Origin: an uncultured Bacteroidota bacterium
Lineage (GTDB): Bacteria; Bacteroidota; Bacteroidia; Bacteroidales; GWA2-32-17
Direction: 5' to 3'
Length of the DNA: 52,524 bases
NCBI GenBank assembly: GCA_903872185.1
Contig: CAIQJL010000224.1
Location: 1-52,524, forward strand
Positions 17,191 to 27,421 of this stretch are shown here, in pieces (within the stretch, counting starts at the first letter, position 1; every line of letters starts with the position of its first letter). A model generated the notes under the pieces. That model had not been told where the DNA came from and ran no database searches. It saw only the letters and a program-made list of their open reading frames with translations. A program made the translations under genes and the position numbers.

Positions 17191-17661
17191 ATGACCACGT
17201 TTATAGGCGATTATCCTTGTAAAGCAGATTCTAAAGGGCGAATCATGCTTCCTTCTGCCTTTAAAAAACAGATGGGCGGTACTGTTCAGGATAGATTTGT
17301 GGTAAAAAAAGATATTTTCGAAAAGTGCCTAGTTCTATACCCAATGGATGAATGGGAACGTCAAGTAAAAATGTTGCGAAGCCGTATTAATCAGTATAAT
17401 CGTGACCATAATAAGTTCTTGCGTGAATTTTATAAAGGCACTGCTGAAATTGTTTTAGATGCAAACAATAGAATGCTTGTTCCAAGAAGATTGTTGGAAT
17501 GGGCTGGAATCTTAACCGGTGATGTAGTGCTAGCAGGACAGGATGGAAGAATTTTAGTTTTAGATAAAGCAATTTACGAAAGCGGTAGCATGAACGAGGA
17601 TGATTTTGCATCATTAGCTGAAAAAATTCTTGGTGGACCCTTGAACAACATTGAAGAATGA
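17191..17661 (+). CDS. mraZ: Transcriptional regulator / division protein MraZ
   Basis: This 156-residue protein has two AbrB-like SpoVT domains, recognisable by GDYPCKADSKGRIMLPSAF near the N-terminus and VLDANNRMLVPRRLLEWAG in the second half. MraZ forms ring oligomers that bind TGGG repeats and adjust dcw transcription. Such repeats lie just upstream. It opens the cluster, and its TGA overlaps the rsmH ATG by 4 bases. Confidence 0.96.
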   Translation: MTTFIGDYPCKADSKGRIMLPSAFKKQMGGTVQDRFVVKKDIFEKCLVLYPMDEWERQVKMLRSRINQYNRDHNKFLREFYKGTAEIVLDANNRMLVPRRLLEWAGILTGDVVLAGQDGRILVLDKAIYESGSMNEDDFASLAEKILGGPLNNIEE

Positions 17662-18563
17662 CAGAATACCATACCCCCGTTCTTTTAAATGAAAGTATTG
17701 AAGGTTTAAATATCGATCCGGAAGGAATTTATGTCGATTTAACATTTGGCAGTGGAGGACATTCTGGTGAGATTTTAAAAAAATTAAAAGGAGGAAAGTT
17801 AATATCATTCGATCAGGACGAGGAAGCAAAGCAAAATGCAATAAACGATAAACGCTTTGTTTTTGTGCAAGGAAATTTTAGGTTCTTTAAAAATTTTTTA
17901 TTGTATCTGGGATTTGAAAAAGTAAACGGAATATTTGCTGACTTAGGTGTTTCCTCTCATCATTTCGATAAAACCGAAAGAGGTTTTTCTTTCAGAAGCG
18001 AAGGTTTGTTGGATATGAGGATGAACAAATCTGCAAAATTAACAGCAGCTCATCTTGTAAATAATCTTGCAGCCGAAAAACTTTCAAATATTTTTTATGA
18101 ATATGGCGAAATTCGGAATGCTCATCAGGTTGCAGGATTAATAGCAAAAGCCCGTAATATAAAGTCTATTGAAACTACTTTTGACTTATGCAAAGCTCTG
18201 GCTCCACTCACTCCAAAAGGAATTGAACACAAGTTTTTGGCAAAAGTATTTCAGGCATTAAGAATAGAAGTAAATGCGGAAATGGATGCTCTGCGTGAAA
18301 TGTTAGAACAAACTCCAGAAATGATAGTATCGGGTGGCCGATTGGTAATTTTAACATATCACTCATTAGAAGATAGATTAGTAAAAAATTTTATGAGATC
18401 TGGAAATTTTGAAGGTAAAACTGAAAGTGATGTGTTTGGAAATGTTAATGGATTGCCGTTTAAAGTTTTTAATAATAAAGTTATTATACCAAGCGAAACA
18501 GAAATAAATCTTAATTCAAGAGCAAGAAGCGCAAAGCTTAGAATTGCTATTAAAAATGATTGA
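17658..18563 (+). CDS. rsmH: 16S rRNA (cytosine-1402-N4)-methyltransferase RsmH (MraW)
   Basis: This S-adenosylmethionine-dependent enzyme methylates N4 of C1402 in the ribosomal P site. Length is 301 residues, close to the usual 310. The motifs HTPVLLNESIEGL, VDLTFGSGGHSGEIL (SAM loop), DLGVSSHHFD, ERGFSFR and RLVILTYHSLEDRLVK are all present. The start overlaps mraZ by 4 bases and the end overlaps the ftsL-like gene by 8 bases, so expression is tightly coupled to the division cluster. Confidence 0.97.
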   Translation: MTEYHTPVLLNESIEGLNIDPEGIYVDLTFGSGGHSGEILKKLKGGKLISFDQDEEAKQNAINDKRFVFVQGNFRFFKNFLLYLGFEKVNGIFADLGVSSHHFDKTERGFSFRSEGLLDMRMNKSAKLTAAHLVNNLAAEKLSNIFYEYGEIRNAHQVAGLIAKARNIKSIETTFDLCKALAPLTPKGIEHKFLAKVFQALRIEVNAEMDALREMLEQTPEMIVSGGRLVILTYHSLEDRLVKNFMRSGNFEGKTESDVFGNVNGLPFKVFNNKVIIPSETEINLNSRARSAKLRIAIKND

Positions 18564-18972
18564 AGAAAAAGAAAATATTGAAGAAAAAGTAGAGGAAGAA
18601 GTGAATATAAATTCCGAAAATTCTAATAAAAAGGAAGCAGAAGGTACGCGTTCAAATCCTTTTAGAGCTTTTATGGATGGTTCATTGCTTTCCAAAGAAA
18701 TAATAAGGAAACAATTTCCATTTGTGATTTTCTTGTCATTAATTGCAATTGGATTTATTGCAAATCGTTATCAAGCGGAAAAAATTGTTAGAAATACAGA
18801 ATCTCTAAAAATAGAATTAAAAGAATTAAGAGCAGAACAAATTTCGGTAACTTCTGAATTAATGCAGTTAAGCCAACAAAGCGAAGTTGTGAAATTAGTT
18901 ACAACAAATCAACTTGGACTTACAGAATCTGTTGACCCACCAAAAAAAATTATTGTAAAAGTTAAAGAATAA
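18556..18972 (+). CDS. ftsL: FtsL-like cell division protein
   Basis: The 138-residue bitopic membrane protein has an acidic, Glu-rich cytoplasmic N-terminus (1-40), one transmembrane segment (FPFVIFLSLIAIGFIANRY, about 55-73) and a periplasmic heptad-rich coiled coil (LKIELKELRAEQISVTSEL). Sequence similarity within the family is low, so the call rests on topology and position between rsmH and ftsI, where FtsL is always found. I start it at ATG 18556 inside the rsmH end and not at the earlier in-frame TTG 18544. Confidence 0.85.
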   Translation: MIEEKENIEEKVEEEVNINSENSNKKEAEGTRSNPFRAFMDGSLLSKEIIRKQFPFVIFLSLIAIGFIANRYQAEKIVRNTESLKIELKELRAEQISVTSELMQLSQQSEVVKLVTTNQLGLTESVDPPKKIIVKVKE

Positions 18973-21090
18973 ATGGCAGAACTCCGCAAAGACATATTAT
19001 GGCGAATGGCACTTCTTTATATTTTAATGGGAGGTTTTGCTATTCTTATAATGGGGAGAATTCTTTATATACAAATTATTGAAGGAAAACAATGGAAATC
19101 TAAAGCCAATGAGTTAACAAAAAAAGATATTATAATTGAACCAATGCGTGGTGAGATTTATTCTGGTGATGGCAGAGTTTTGGCTAGTTCTGTCCCATTT
19201 TATGAAGTAAGATTTGATACAAAAGCAGAAGGAATAAAAAAAGAATATTTCAAAGCAAATGTTGATTCTTTATCAATTTGTCTAGCAGATCTTTTTAAAG
19301 ATCAAACCGCAGCACAATATAAATCAATGTTAAAACTTGCATGGCAAACCGGTAGTCGATATGAATTAATAAAAAGAAAAGTAACATATTCTGAGCTTAA
19401 AAAAATGAAAAATTTCCCGATTTTTAGATTAGGAAAAAATAAGGGAGGTTTTATAACAATTCAAACTAGTAGAAGAGCAAAGCCATTTGGGATGCTTGCT
19501 TCAAGAACTATTGGATATGTAACAAAGGAAAGAGTAGTTGTTGGAATTGAAGGTGCATTCGATCAATATTTAAGAGGAAAACAAGGTGTAGAATTAATGC
19601 AGAAACTTGCTGGAAATATTTGGATGCCAGTAAATAATGGAAACGAAGTTGAACCACAAGATGGATATGATGTATTTAGTACTATTGATATTAATTTGCA
19701 AGATGTTGCACAAAATGCACTTTTAAAGCAGCTTGTTGCAAACAATGCCGATCATGGTTGTGCTATTTTAATGGAAGTAGAAACTGGCGATATTAAGGCG
19801 ATTGCAAATCTTGAAAAATCAAAAGATGACCCAACAGGATATGCTGATAATTACAATTTTGCAATAGGAGAAAGTTCTGAACCTGGTTCAACTTTTAAGT
19901 TGATTTCTATGTTGGCAGCACTTGAAGAAGGATTTATTGATCTTGATGATACGATAAATACCGGTAATGGTATAACAACGTATTATGGCTCAAAAATGAA
20001 GGATTCACACGAAGGAGGTTATGGGAAAATTTCAGCTAAAACAGTTTTTGCTGTTTCATCAAATGTAGGAGTTTCAAAAATTATTACTCATTATTTTTCA
20101 AAAGAACCACATCGTTTTATAGATAGAATATATAAATTAAAATTAAACGAGAAACTTGGTTTAGATATTAAAGGTGAAGGAACACCATATGTAAAAGATC
20201 CTTCTGATTCAACATGGTCGGGCATTTCACTTCCATGGATTTCTGTAGGGTATGAAATAAGATTAACGCCTCTTCAAATATTAACAGTGTACAATGCTGT
20301 TGCAAATAATGGAAGAATGGTAAAACCAAAACTTGTAAAGTCGTTAAAATTCCGTGGAGAAACTATTAGAGATTATCCCGCAGAAATTATTGTTCCTTCT
20401 ATATGTTCTAGCGAAACGCTAAAGAAACTTAAAATAATGTTAGAATGCGTTGTTGAAAATGGAACAGCAAAAAGCTTAAGAAGCCCATTATATAAAATTG
20501 CAGGAAAAACAGGTACAGCACAGGTAGCAAAAGGAAAAAGCGGATATAAAGATTTAAGTTATAAGGCTTCATTTGTTGGATATTTTCCAGCAGATAATCC
20601 TAAATATAGTTGTATTGTTGTGATTAATGATCCTGATTTTAAAACAACAGGTGCTTACTATGGCGGAGCTGTTGCAGGTCCGGTGTTTAAAGAAATATCC
20701 GATAAAGTTTATGCAACGAGTATTGACATTCATAAGCCATTAAATATTTCTTCAACCTTGGCAGGTAATTTTCCTTTAGCAAAAAACGGAAACAAACAAG
20801 ATGTAGAAAAGATATATAAAACTCTCGGAATTGCAGCCAGAACAACTGCTATAACTTCCGATTGGGTTATGGTAACAGGAAATGAAAAAGGGATAATTCT
20901 TAAAAATACAATTATAAAACCAAATCAGGTACCTAATGTTATTGGGATGGGATTACGTGATGCTTTGTTTTTATTAGAGAATTGTGGTTTACAGGTTAAG
21001 CCAATTGGAAAAGGCACCATTAAATCGCAATCTATACCAGCTGGTACAAAATCATCTAATGGTCAAACAATTTATATTCAATTAGGATAA
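18973..21090 (+). CDS. ftsI: Division transpeptidase FtsI (PBP3) with C-terminal PASTA domain
   Basis: This class B penicillin-binding protein cross-links septal peptidoglycan. The 705 residues show an N-terminal membrane anchor (about 10-32), a dimerisation domain with RGEIYSGDGRVLA, and the transpeptidase domain with SxxK in EPGSTFKL, SxN in SSNVG and KTG in AGKTGTAQ. One PASTA domain (about 650-705, starting VPNVIGMGLRDAL) ends the protein, as is usual in Bacteroidota and Gram-positives but not in E. coli. The ATG directly follows the TAA of the ftsL-like gene. Confidence 0.95.
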   Translation: MAELRKDILWRMALLYILMGGFAILIMGRILYIQIIEGKQWKSKANELTKKDIIIEPMRGEIYSGDGRVLASSVPFYEVRFDTKAEGIKKEYFKANVDSLSICLADLFKDQTAAQYKSMLKLAWQTGSRYELIKRKVTYSELKKMKNFPIFRLGKNKGGFITIQTSRRAKPFGMLASRTIGYVTKERVVVGIEGAFDQYLRGKQGVELMQKLAGNIWMPVNNGNEVEPQDGYDVFSTIDINLQDVAQNALLKQLVANNADHGCAILMEVETGDIKAIANLEKSKDDPTGYADNYNFAIGESSEPGSTFKLISMLAALEEGFIDLDDTINTGNGITTYYGSKMKDSHEGGYGKISAKTVFAVSSNVGVSKIITHYFSKEPHRFIDRIYKLKLNEKLGLDIKGEGTPYVKDPSDSTWSGISLPWISVGYEIRLTPLQILTVYNAVANNGRMVKPKLVKSLKFRGETIRDYPAEIIVPSICSSETLKKLKIMLECVVENGTAKSLRSPLYKIAGKTGTAQVAKGKSGYKDLSYKASFVGYFPADNPKYSCIVVINDPDFKTTGAYYGGAVAGPVFKEISDKVYATSIDIHKPLNISSTLAGNFPLAKNGNKQDVEKIYKTLGIAARTTAITSDWVMVTGNEKGIILKNTIIKPNQVPNVIGMGLRDALFLLENCGLQVKPIGKGTIKSQSIPAGTKSSNGQTIYIQLG

Positions 21091-21091
21091 C

Positions 21092-22552
21092 GTGAAAAAA
21101 TTATCTGAAATATTGCAAAACATTCCAGTAGTCCAAATAATTGGAAACCCTGACGTTCCTGTTTATAGAATTTATATTGATTCACGTTGTATAACAAATA
21201 ACTCAATTTTTATTGCAATTCGAGGCGCACAAGTTGATGGACATAGTTTTATTGAACAAGTAATAAAAGATGGTGCGAAAGCAATAATTTGTGAAGCTAT
21301 TCCAGATGTAATAATGTCAGATGTAACATATGTTCAGGTTAGCGATACTACTTTATTAGCAGGACCTATTGCAGATTCTTATTATGACCACCCTTCATCT
21401 AAATTAAAAGTTGTTGGAATTACCGGAACAAATGGCAAAACAACTATTGCTACTTTGTTATATAAGTTGTATAGAAGAATGGGACAAAGATCAGGGTTAA
21501 TTTCAACAGTTGTAAATTATGTTGACTCAAAATCTTTTGATAGCACACATACAACACCTGATGCAATTCAGATTCATAAGCTAATGTATAAAATGGTTGA
21601 GGCAGATTGTAGATATTGTTTTATGGAAGTAAGTTCACATGCTATTGCTCAACATAGAATTAATGGAATAACTTTTTCAGGTGGTGTATTCACAAATTTA
21701 ACGCATGACCATTTAGATTATCACAAAACATTCGAAGAATATTTATCAGTAAAGAAGAAATTTTTTGATGATTTACCACAGAATACTTTTTCACTCACAA
21801 ATGCTGATGATAAGAATGGAAAAGTAATGACACAAAATACAAAGTCAAAGATTAATACTTATTCACTTCATTCAATGTCTGATTTTAACGCATCAATATT
21901 AGAAAGTCATATTGATGGAATGTTGTTAAATGTTAATGGCATGGAAATGTGGACCAGATTAATTGGAAAATTTAATGCTAGTAACATTTTAGCAATTTAT
22001 TCGACTGCAATTTTACTTGGAGCAGAAAAAGAAAAGGTAATGCTTGAATTAAGCGATTTAACTGCTGTTGATGGCCGCTTTGAATATTTCACATCCGCAG
22101 ATGGATGTACTGCAGTTGTTGATTATGCCCATACACCAGATGCATTAGTAAATGTTTTGCAAACAATAAAACAACTTGTAACGAAAGAGAAAAAAATAAT
22201 AACTGTAGTTGGAGCTGGCGGAAATCGAGATAAAACAAAGCGCCCAATAATGGCTAAAATAAGTGCTGAGTTAAGCGATAAAGTAATTTTAACTTCCGAT
22301 AATCCAAGAAATGAATCAGCTGAAGATATAATTGCAGACATGAAAACGGGACTTGATGCAGAATTATCTAAGAAAGTTCTGACTATTGTTGACAGGAGAG
22401 AAGCAATACGTGCAGCATGTCAATTTGCATCAAAAGGAGATATTATACTAGTTGCAGGAAAAGGGCATGAGACTTATCAGGAAGTAAATGGTGTGAAAAC
22501 ACATTTTGATGACAGGGAAATAGTAAAAGAAATTTTTAACGAAAAGAAATAA
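21092..22552 (+). CDS. murE: UDP-MurNAc-tripeptide synthetase MurE (meso-DAP adding)
   Basis: MurE adds the third amino acid of the peptidoglycan stem peptide using ATP. The 486-residue protein has the P-loop [13 protein letters not shown], the conserved [11 protein letters not shown], and [10 protein letters not shown]. The substrate motif is DNPR (in LTSDNPRNE), which marks meso-diaminopimelate-specific enzymes; lysine-adding MurE differ here. Translation starts with GTG at 21092, one base after the ftsI stop. Confidence 0.96.
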   Translation: MKKLSEILQNIPVVQIIGNPDVPVYRIYIDSRCITNNSIFIAIRGAQVDGHSFIEQVIKDGAKAIICEAIPDVIMSDVTYVQVSDTTLLAGPIADSYYDHPSSKLKVVGITGTNGKTTIATLLYKLYRRMGQRSGLISTVVNYVDSKSFDSTHTTPDAIQIHKLMYKMVEADCRYCFMEVSSHAIAQHRINGITFSGGVFTNLTHDHLDYHKTFEEYLSVKKKFFDDLPQNTFSLTNADDKNGKVMTQNTKSKINTYSLHSMSDFNASILESHIDGMLLNVNGMEMWTRLIGKFNASNILAIYSTAILLGAEKEKVMLELSDLTAVDGRFEYFTSADGCTAVVDYAHTPDALVNVLQTIKQLVTKEKKIITVVGAGGNRDKTKRPIMAKISAELSDKVILTSDNPRNESAEDIIADMKTGLDAELSKKVLTIVDRREAIRAACQFASKGDIILVAGKGHETYQEVNGVKTHFDDREIVKEIFNEKK

Positions 22553-22553
22553 T

Positions 22554-23810
22554 ATGCTTTATTACTTATTTTCATATTTAGATAAAATTGACTTCCCTGG
22601 GGCGGGAGTTTTTCATTACATCTCATTCAGGTCTGCAATGGCATTAATAACATCGTTAATAATATCATTGCTTTTTGGAAAGAAGATCATCAATTTTTTA
22701 CAAAAAAAACAAATTGGAGAAGTTGTAAGAGACTTAGGTCTTGAAGGACAGCTTAAAAAACAGGGAACGCCTACAATGGGAGGTATTATCATTCTAGCTT
22801 CTATTATTATTCCTACTTTACTTTTTGCAAAAATACATAATATATATATTATTATTTTACTTGTAACCACTGTTTGGTTAGGTTTAATGGGTTTTCTTGA
22901 TGATTATATAAAAGTATTTAAACATGACAAACAAGGATTAAAAGGAAAATTTAAAATTTTAGGTCAAGTGAGTTTAGGTTTGATATTAGGTCTTACTATT
23001 TATTTTAGTGGGGATATTGTTATTCGTGAAAAAGCAAGTAAAAGTATTGTTGAACCAACAACCGAAATAACAAAATCCACAAACACATTTGAAAGTCGGG
23101 CTGTTTATATGGCTAAAGAAGATATTAAATCAACAAAAACTACAATCCCATTTCTTAAAAATAATGAATTTGATTATAAATATTTTTTATGGTTTTTAAG
23201 TTCTGCCGCAAGAAATCAATGGGTTTGGGTAATTTTTGTTTTAGCTGTTATTTTTATTGTTACGGCAGTTTCTAATGGCGCAAATATGACGGATGGTCTT
23301 GATGGGCTTGCTACCGGAGTTTCTGCCATTATAGGAACCACTCTTGGCATTCTTGCATATGTTTCTGGTAATATAATTTTTGCCGATTACCTTAATATTA
23401 TGTATATTCCATATTCGGGTGAGATGGTAGTTTATGCAAGTGCTTTTATTGGTGCTACAGTTGGGTTTATGTGGTATAATTCATATCCGGCTCAGGTTTT
23501 TATGGGCGATACCGGAAGTCTGGCAATTGGAGGAATTATAGCTGTATTTGCAATCTTAATAAGAAAAGAGATTTTACTTCCAATTCTTTGTGGAATTTTC
23601 TTTGTCGAAAATTTATCTGTTATGATGCAGGTAGGTTATTTTAAATATACAAAACGCAGATTTGGTGAAGGGAAAAGATTATTTAAAATGGCACCACTAC
23701 ATCATCATTATCAAAAGAAAGGTTATGTAGAACCAAAAATAGTTACAAGGTTTTGGATTATTGCAATAATGTTAGCTGTAATAACAATAGTTACATTGAA
23801 ATTGAGATAA
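22554..23810 (+). CDS. mraY: Phospho-MurNAc-pentapeptide translocase MraY
   Basis: This polytopic membrane enzyme makes lipid I from UDP-MurNAc-pentapeptide and undecaprenyl phosphate. It has 418 residues. The conserved [23 protein letters not shown]-like [36 protein letters not shown] and [10 protein letters not shown] motifs are intact. A hydrophilic insertion of about 60 residues (roughly 155-215) lies in an extracytoplasmic loop, making it longer than E. coli MraY (360); such insertions are common in this phylum. Its TAA shares one base with the murD ATG. Confidence 0.96.
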   Translation: MLYYLFSYLDKIDFPGAGVFHYISFRSAMALITSLIISLLFGKKIINFLQKKQIGEVVRDLGLEGQLKKQGTPTMGGIIILASIIIPTLLFAKIHNIYIIILLVTTVWLGLMGFLDDYIKVFKHDKQGLKGKFKILGQVSLGLILGLTIYFSGDIVIREKASKSIVEPTTEITKSTNTFESRAVYMAKEDIKSTKTTIPFLKNNEFDYKYFLWFLSSAARNQWVWVIFVLAVIFIVTAVSNGANMTDGLDGLATGVSAIIGTTLGILAYVSGNIIFADYLNIMYIPYSGEMVVYASAFIGATVGFMWYNSYPAQVFMGDTGSLAIGGIIAVFAILIRKEILLPILCGIFFVENLSVMMQVGYFKYTKRRFGEGKRLFKMAPLHHHYQKKGYVEPKIVTRFWIIAIMLAVITIVTLKLR

Positions 23811-25147
23811 TGAAAGAATTAATAGTCATATTAGGAGCAGGTGAAAGCGGAATCGGTTCGGCGGTATTAGCACGCATGAACGGTTTTGACGTTTTCATTA
23901 GTGATAATGGGACTATTAAACCTAAATATAAAGAGCTAATTGAAAAGTATAATCTTCCTTTTGAAGAAGGTGGCCATACTTTAAGTAAAATATTAAGTGC
24001 GGTAGAAATTATTAAAAGCCCTGGAATTCCAGAAAAAGCTGAAATTATTCAAGCAATTCGCAAAAAAGTAATTCCAATTGTTTCTGATATCGAATTTGCA
24101 TCACGATATACAAATGCTAAAACAATTTGCATAACTGGAAGTAATGGAAAAACTACTACAACATTATTGTTATACCATATACTTAAGAAAGCAGGATTAA
24201 ATGTAGGGGTTGCAGGAAACGTTGGGACAAGTTTCGCCTTAGAAGTCGCAGAAAAAAACTTTGAATACTTCGTTCTTGAATTAAGTAGCTATCAACTTGA
24301 TGAGATGCACAAATTCAAAGCTGATATTTCAATACTTTTAAATATAACACCTGATCATTTAGATAGATACAATTATAATTTTCAAAATTATATTGATAGT
24401 AAATTTAGAATAACAAATAACCAGAAGGAAAATGAAACTCTTATTTATTGTTTGGATGATGAAGTAATCGTTAAAGAACTTAAAAAAAGAGATCTGAAAT
24501 CACAACTGATACCCTTTTCAATAAAAGAAGAAATTGAGAATGGTGGTTGTGTAAAAGAAAATGAATTTAAAATAAACCTAAATAATAACCCCTTTAACAT
24601 GTCAATACAAGAATTAGCTTTACAAGGAAAACACAATCAGTACAATTCGTTAGCGGCAGGTATTGCAGCACAATTATTAAGAATTCGCAAAGATGTAATT
24701 CGCGAATGTCTTATGGATTTTCAAGCTGTTGAACACCGATTAGAGAAAGTTCTGAAAGTGCGTGGTGTAGAATTCATAAACGATTCAAAAGCAACGAATG
24801 TAAATTCTACCTGGTATGCATTAGAGAGCATGAAAAAACCATTAGTATGGATTGTTGGTGGTGTTGATAAAGGCAACGACTATAGTCAACTTAGCGAACT
24901 AGTAAAATCAAAAGTAAAGGCAATAGTATGTCTGGGAGCAGATAATTCGAAAATTTTACAAGCATTTGAAGGATTAGATATACCCAAAGTTGAAACAAAA
25001 TCGATGGTTGAAGCAATAAAAACCTCATTTTATCTAGCTCATGACGGAGATGTTGTATTATTATCCCCAGCATGTGCAAGTTTTGATTTGTTTGACAGCT
25101 ACGAAGATCGTGGCAAACAATTTAAAAGAGCAGTAAGAGATTTATAA
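23810..25147 (+). CDS. murD: UDP-MurNAc-alanine--D-glutamate ligase MurD
   Basis: MurD adds D-Glu to UDP-MurNAc-L-Ala. From ATG 23810 the protein has 445 residues and starts directly with the Rossmann-like motif ILGAGESGIGSAVLA. The ATP loop is ITGSNGKTTTT, and NITPDHLDRY, the EHRLEKV segment and NDSKATN follow. An in-frame TTG at 23753 inside mraY would add 19 residues without homology, so it was not used. The one-base stop/start overlap with mraY indicates translational coupling. Confidence 0.96.
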   Translation: MKELIVILGAGESGIGSAVLARMNGFDVFISDNGTIKPKYKELIEKYNLPFEEGGHTLSKILSAVEIIKSPGIPEKAEIIQAIRKKVIPIVSDIEFASRYTNAKTICITGSNGKTTTTLLLYHILKKAGLNVGVAGNVGTSFALEVAEKNFEYFVLELSSYQLDEMHKFKADISILLNITPDHLDRYNYNFQNYIDSKFRITNNQKENETLIYCLDDEVIVKELKKRDLKSQLIPFSIKEEIENGGCVKENEFKINLNNNPFNMSIQELALQGKHNQYNSLAAGIAAQLLRIRKDVIRECLMDFQAVEHRLEKVLKVRGVEFINDSKATNVNSTWYALESMKKPLVWIVGGVDKGNDYSQLSELVKSKVKAIVCLGADNSKILQAFEGLDIPKVETKSMVEAIKTSFYLAHDGDVVLLSPACASFDLFDSYEDRGKQFKRAVRDL

Positions 25148-25158
25148 AATTTGAATTG

Positions 25159-26322
25159 ATGAAAGCAGCTGTTGCAAAATTATTTAGGGGTGATGCAGTC
25201 ATTTGGGGTGTGATTGCACTACTTTCTATTATTTCAATTCTTGCAGTATACAGCTCTACAGGTACACTCGCTTTTAAATATCAAGAAGGTAATACTCTTT
25301 ATTATTTAACTAGACATGGTGCTTTGTTATTTCTTGGATTAGTAATTATTTTTATAACTCATAGAATACCGTTCAATTTTTATTTAAAGATCTCGAAATT
25401 ATTATTGTATTTATGTGTACCACTTCTTGCATGGACTTTAATAAAGGGTACAAATTTAAATGAAGCATCTCGCTGGATGACGCTTCCTGGAACGGGAATT
25501 TCTTTTCAAACTTCTGATTTTGCAAAGTTTGCTTTAATTTTATATATCGCTCGTTTTCTTGCGCAAAATCAGGGTAACATTAAAGATTTTAAAACAGGTT
25601 TTTGGTCAATAATGGTATGGATTTTAATTGTATGTGGATTAATACTTCCAGCTAACTTTTCAACAGCTGCACTGCTTTTCGGAACTTCATTAATCTTATT
25701 GTTTTTAGGTAGGGTACAAATTAAATATATACTTTATGTTATTGGAATTGGAATTGCTGGGTTAGCAATTTTTATTTTAGTAATGGTTAATCTACCTGAA
25801 GAAAAACAAGGTAGAATAGGAACCTGGAAAAAAAGAATTGAGAATTTTGTTAGTGGACAAAGTGAAGAAAATTTTCAGGTTGAACAATCAAAAATTGCTA
25901 TTGCAACTGGTGGGTTTTTTGGCAAAGGACCAGGTAATAGCACACAACGTAATTTTTTGCCACATCCTTATTCGGATTTTATTTTTGCAATAATAATAGA
26001 AGAGTATGGGTTAATTGTCCCGTTTGGAATTATATTTCTGTATATATTGTTATTTTTTCGAGCTGGTGTTATAGTTAGAAAATCGTCGAGTGCCTTTGCA
26101 GCATTTCTTTCTATGGGATTAGCTTTAAGTTTAATTTTTCAAGCATTTATAAATATGGCTGTTGCTGTAAATCTTTTTCCTGTAACAGGCCAAACAATGC
26201 CTTTGGTAAGTATGGGTGGAACGTCCATAATATTTACCAGTGCGGCTTTTGGTATTATTTTAAGCGTTAGTCAAAGTGTAACTAAAACTCCTGTACATGA
26301 GCAATCAGAAGCAAAATCTTAG
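25159..26322 (+). CDS. ftsW: Septal peptidoglycan polymerase FtsW (SEDS family)
   Basis: This SEDS glycosyltransferase polymerises lipid II at the septum with FtsI. It has 387 residues with about ten predicted transmembrane segments. The motifs AVYSSTG in the first loop, SRWMTLPG, and FPVTGQTMPLVSMGGTS near the C-terminus are diagnostic. I start at ATG 25159 and not at the TTG one codon earlier. The end overlaps murG by 26 bases. Confidence 0.94.
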   Translation: MKAAVAKLFRGDAVIWGVIALLSIISILAVYSSTGTLAFKYQEGNTLYYLTRHGALLFLGLVIIFITHRIPFNFYLKISKLLLYLCVPLLAWTLIKGTNLNEASRWMTLPGTGISFQTSDFAKFALILYIARFLAQNQGNIKDFKTGFWSIMVWILIVCGLILPANFSTAALLFGTSLILLFLGRVQIKYILYVIGIGIAGLAIFILVMVNLPEEKQGRIGTWKKRIENFVSGQSEENFQVEQSKIAIATGGFFGKGPGNSTQRNFLPHPYSDFIFAIIIEEYGLIVPFGIIFLYILLFFRAGVIVRKSSSAFAAFLSMGLALSLIFQAFINMAVAVNLFPVTGQTMPLVSMGGTSIIFTSAAFGIILSVSQSVTKTPVHEQSEAKS

Positions 26323-27421
26323 GGTTATAATTAGCGGAGGAGGAACCGGAGGTCATATATTTCCGGCAATTTCTATTGCTAATGCATTAATGCAAAAAGA
26401 TAGTAATACAGAAATTCTTTTTGTTGGAGCTGAAGGTAAAATGGAAATGGAAAAAGTTCCTGCTGCTGGATATAAAATTATTGGTCTTCCTGTTAGGGGT
26501 TTTCAAAGAAAACTTACATTTCAAAATATCTCTTTTTTCTATAAGTTACTTGTTAGCATAGTTAAAGCTAGAAAAATAATTAAATCTTTTAATCCTGATA
26601 TAGTTGTTGGTGTAGGAGGGTTTGCTTCAGGGCCAATTCTTAGAGCAGCAACAAGAATGAATATACCAACTCTTATACAAGAACAAAATTCATATGCAGG
26701 TGTAACAAATAAAATATTGGGTAACAAAGTGAATAAAATTTGTGTTGCCTATGAAAATATGGAAAGATTTTTTCCAAAAGAGAAAATCGTATTTACTGGT
26801 AATCCAGTAAGACAAGATCTTATAGATACAACAGGGAAAAAGCATGAAGAAGCACTTTTGCATTTTGGATTACAAGGAAATAAAAAAACAATATTAGTTA
26901 TTGGTGGTAGCCTTGGAGCAAGAACTATAAATAATAGTATAGAGGGTGGTTTATCTAAAATTGCAGAACACAAACTTCAATTAATTTGGCAAACAGGCAA
27001 AGAGTATATTTATAATGCTAAAGAGTCTGCAGCAAAATATAATAATGATGGTTTTAAAGTAATAGATTTTATATCTCGGATGGATTTAGCATATTCTATT
27101 GCAGACGTTGTTATATCCAGAGCTGGTGCAAGTACTATTTCCGAACTTTGTATTGTAAAGAAACCATCTATACTTGTTCCGTCGCCTAATGTTGCCGAAG
27201 ATCATCAAACTAAAAATGCAATGGCATTATTCAAAAATGATGCAGCAATGATGATAACAGATGCAGAAGCACCAGAAAAACTTGTTGATGAGGTTATAAG
27301 GCTTCTTAAAGATGAATTTTTAATAAATGTATATCGAGATAATTGTGGGAAAATGGCAGTAACAAATTCTGCAGAAAAAATCGCTAACGAAATAATTTCA
27401 ATAATTGAATCGCATCCATAA
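26297..27421 (+). CDS. murG: Lipid II-forming N-acetylglucosaminyltransferase MurG
   Basis: MurG transfers GlcNAc from UDP-GlcNAc to lipid I at the inner membrane surface. The 374 residues include the N-terminal glycine-rich loop SGGGTGGHIFPA, the membrane-side GVGGFASGP motif, QEQNSYAGVTNK, VIGGSLGARTIN and the UDP-GlcNAc site SRAGASTISEL. It begins inside ftsW and its TAA shares a base with the murC ATG. Confidence 0.97.
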   Translation: MSNQKQNLRVIISGGGTGGHIFPAISIANALMQKDSNTEILFVGAEGKMEMEKVPAAGYKIIGLPVRGFQRKLTFQNISFFYKLLVSIVKARKIIKSFNPDIVVGVGGFASGPILRAATRMNIPTLIQEQNSYAGVTNKILGNKVNKICVAYENMERFFPKEKIVFTGNPVRQDLIDTTGKKHEEALLHFGLQGNKKTILVIGGSLGARTINNSIEGGLSKIAEHKLQLIWQTGKEYIYNAKESAAKYNNDGFKVIDFISRMDLAYSIADVVISRAGASTISELCIVKKPSILVPSPNVAEDHQTKNAMALFKNDAAMMITDAEAPEKLVDEVIRLLKDEFLINVYRDNCGKMAVTNSAEKIANEIISIIESHP

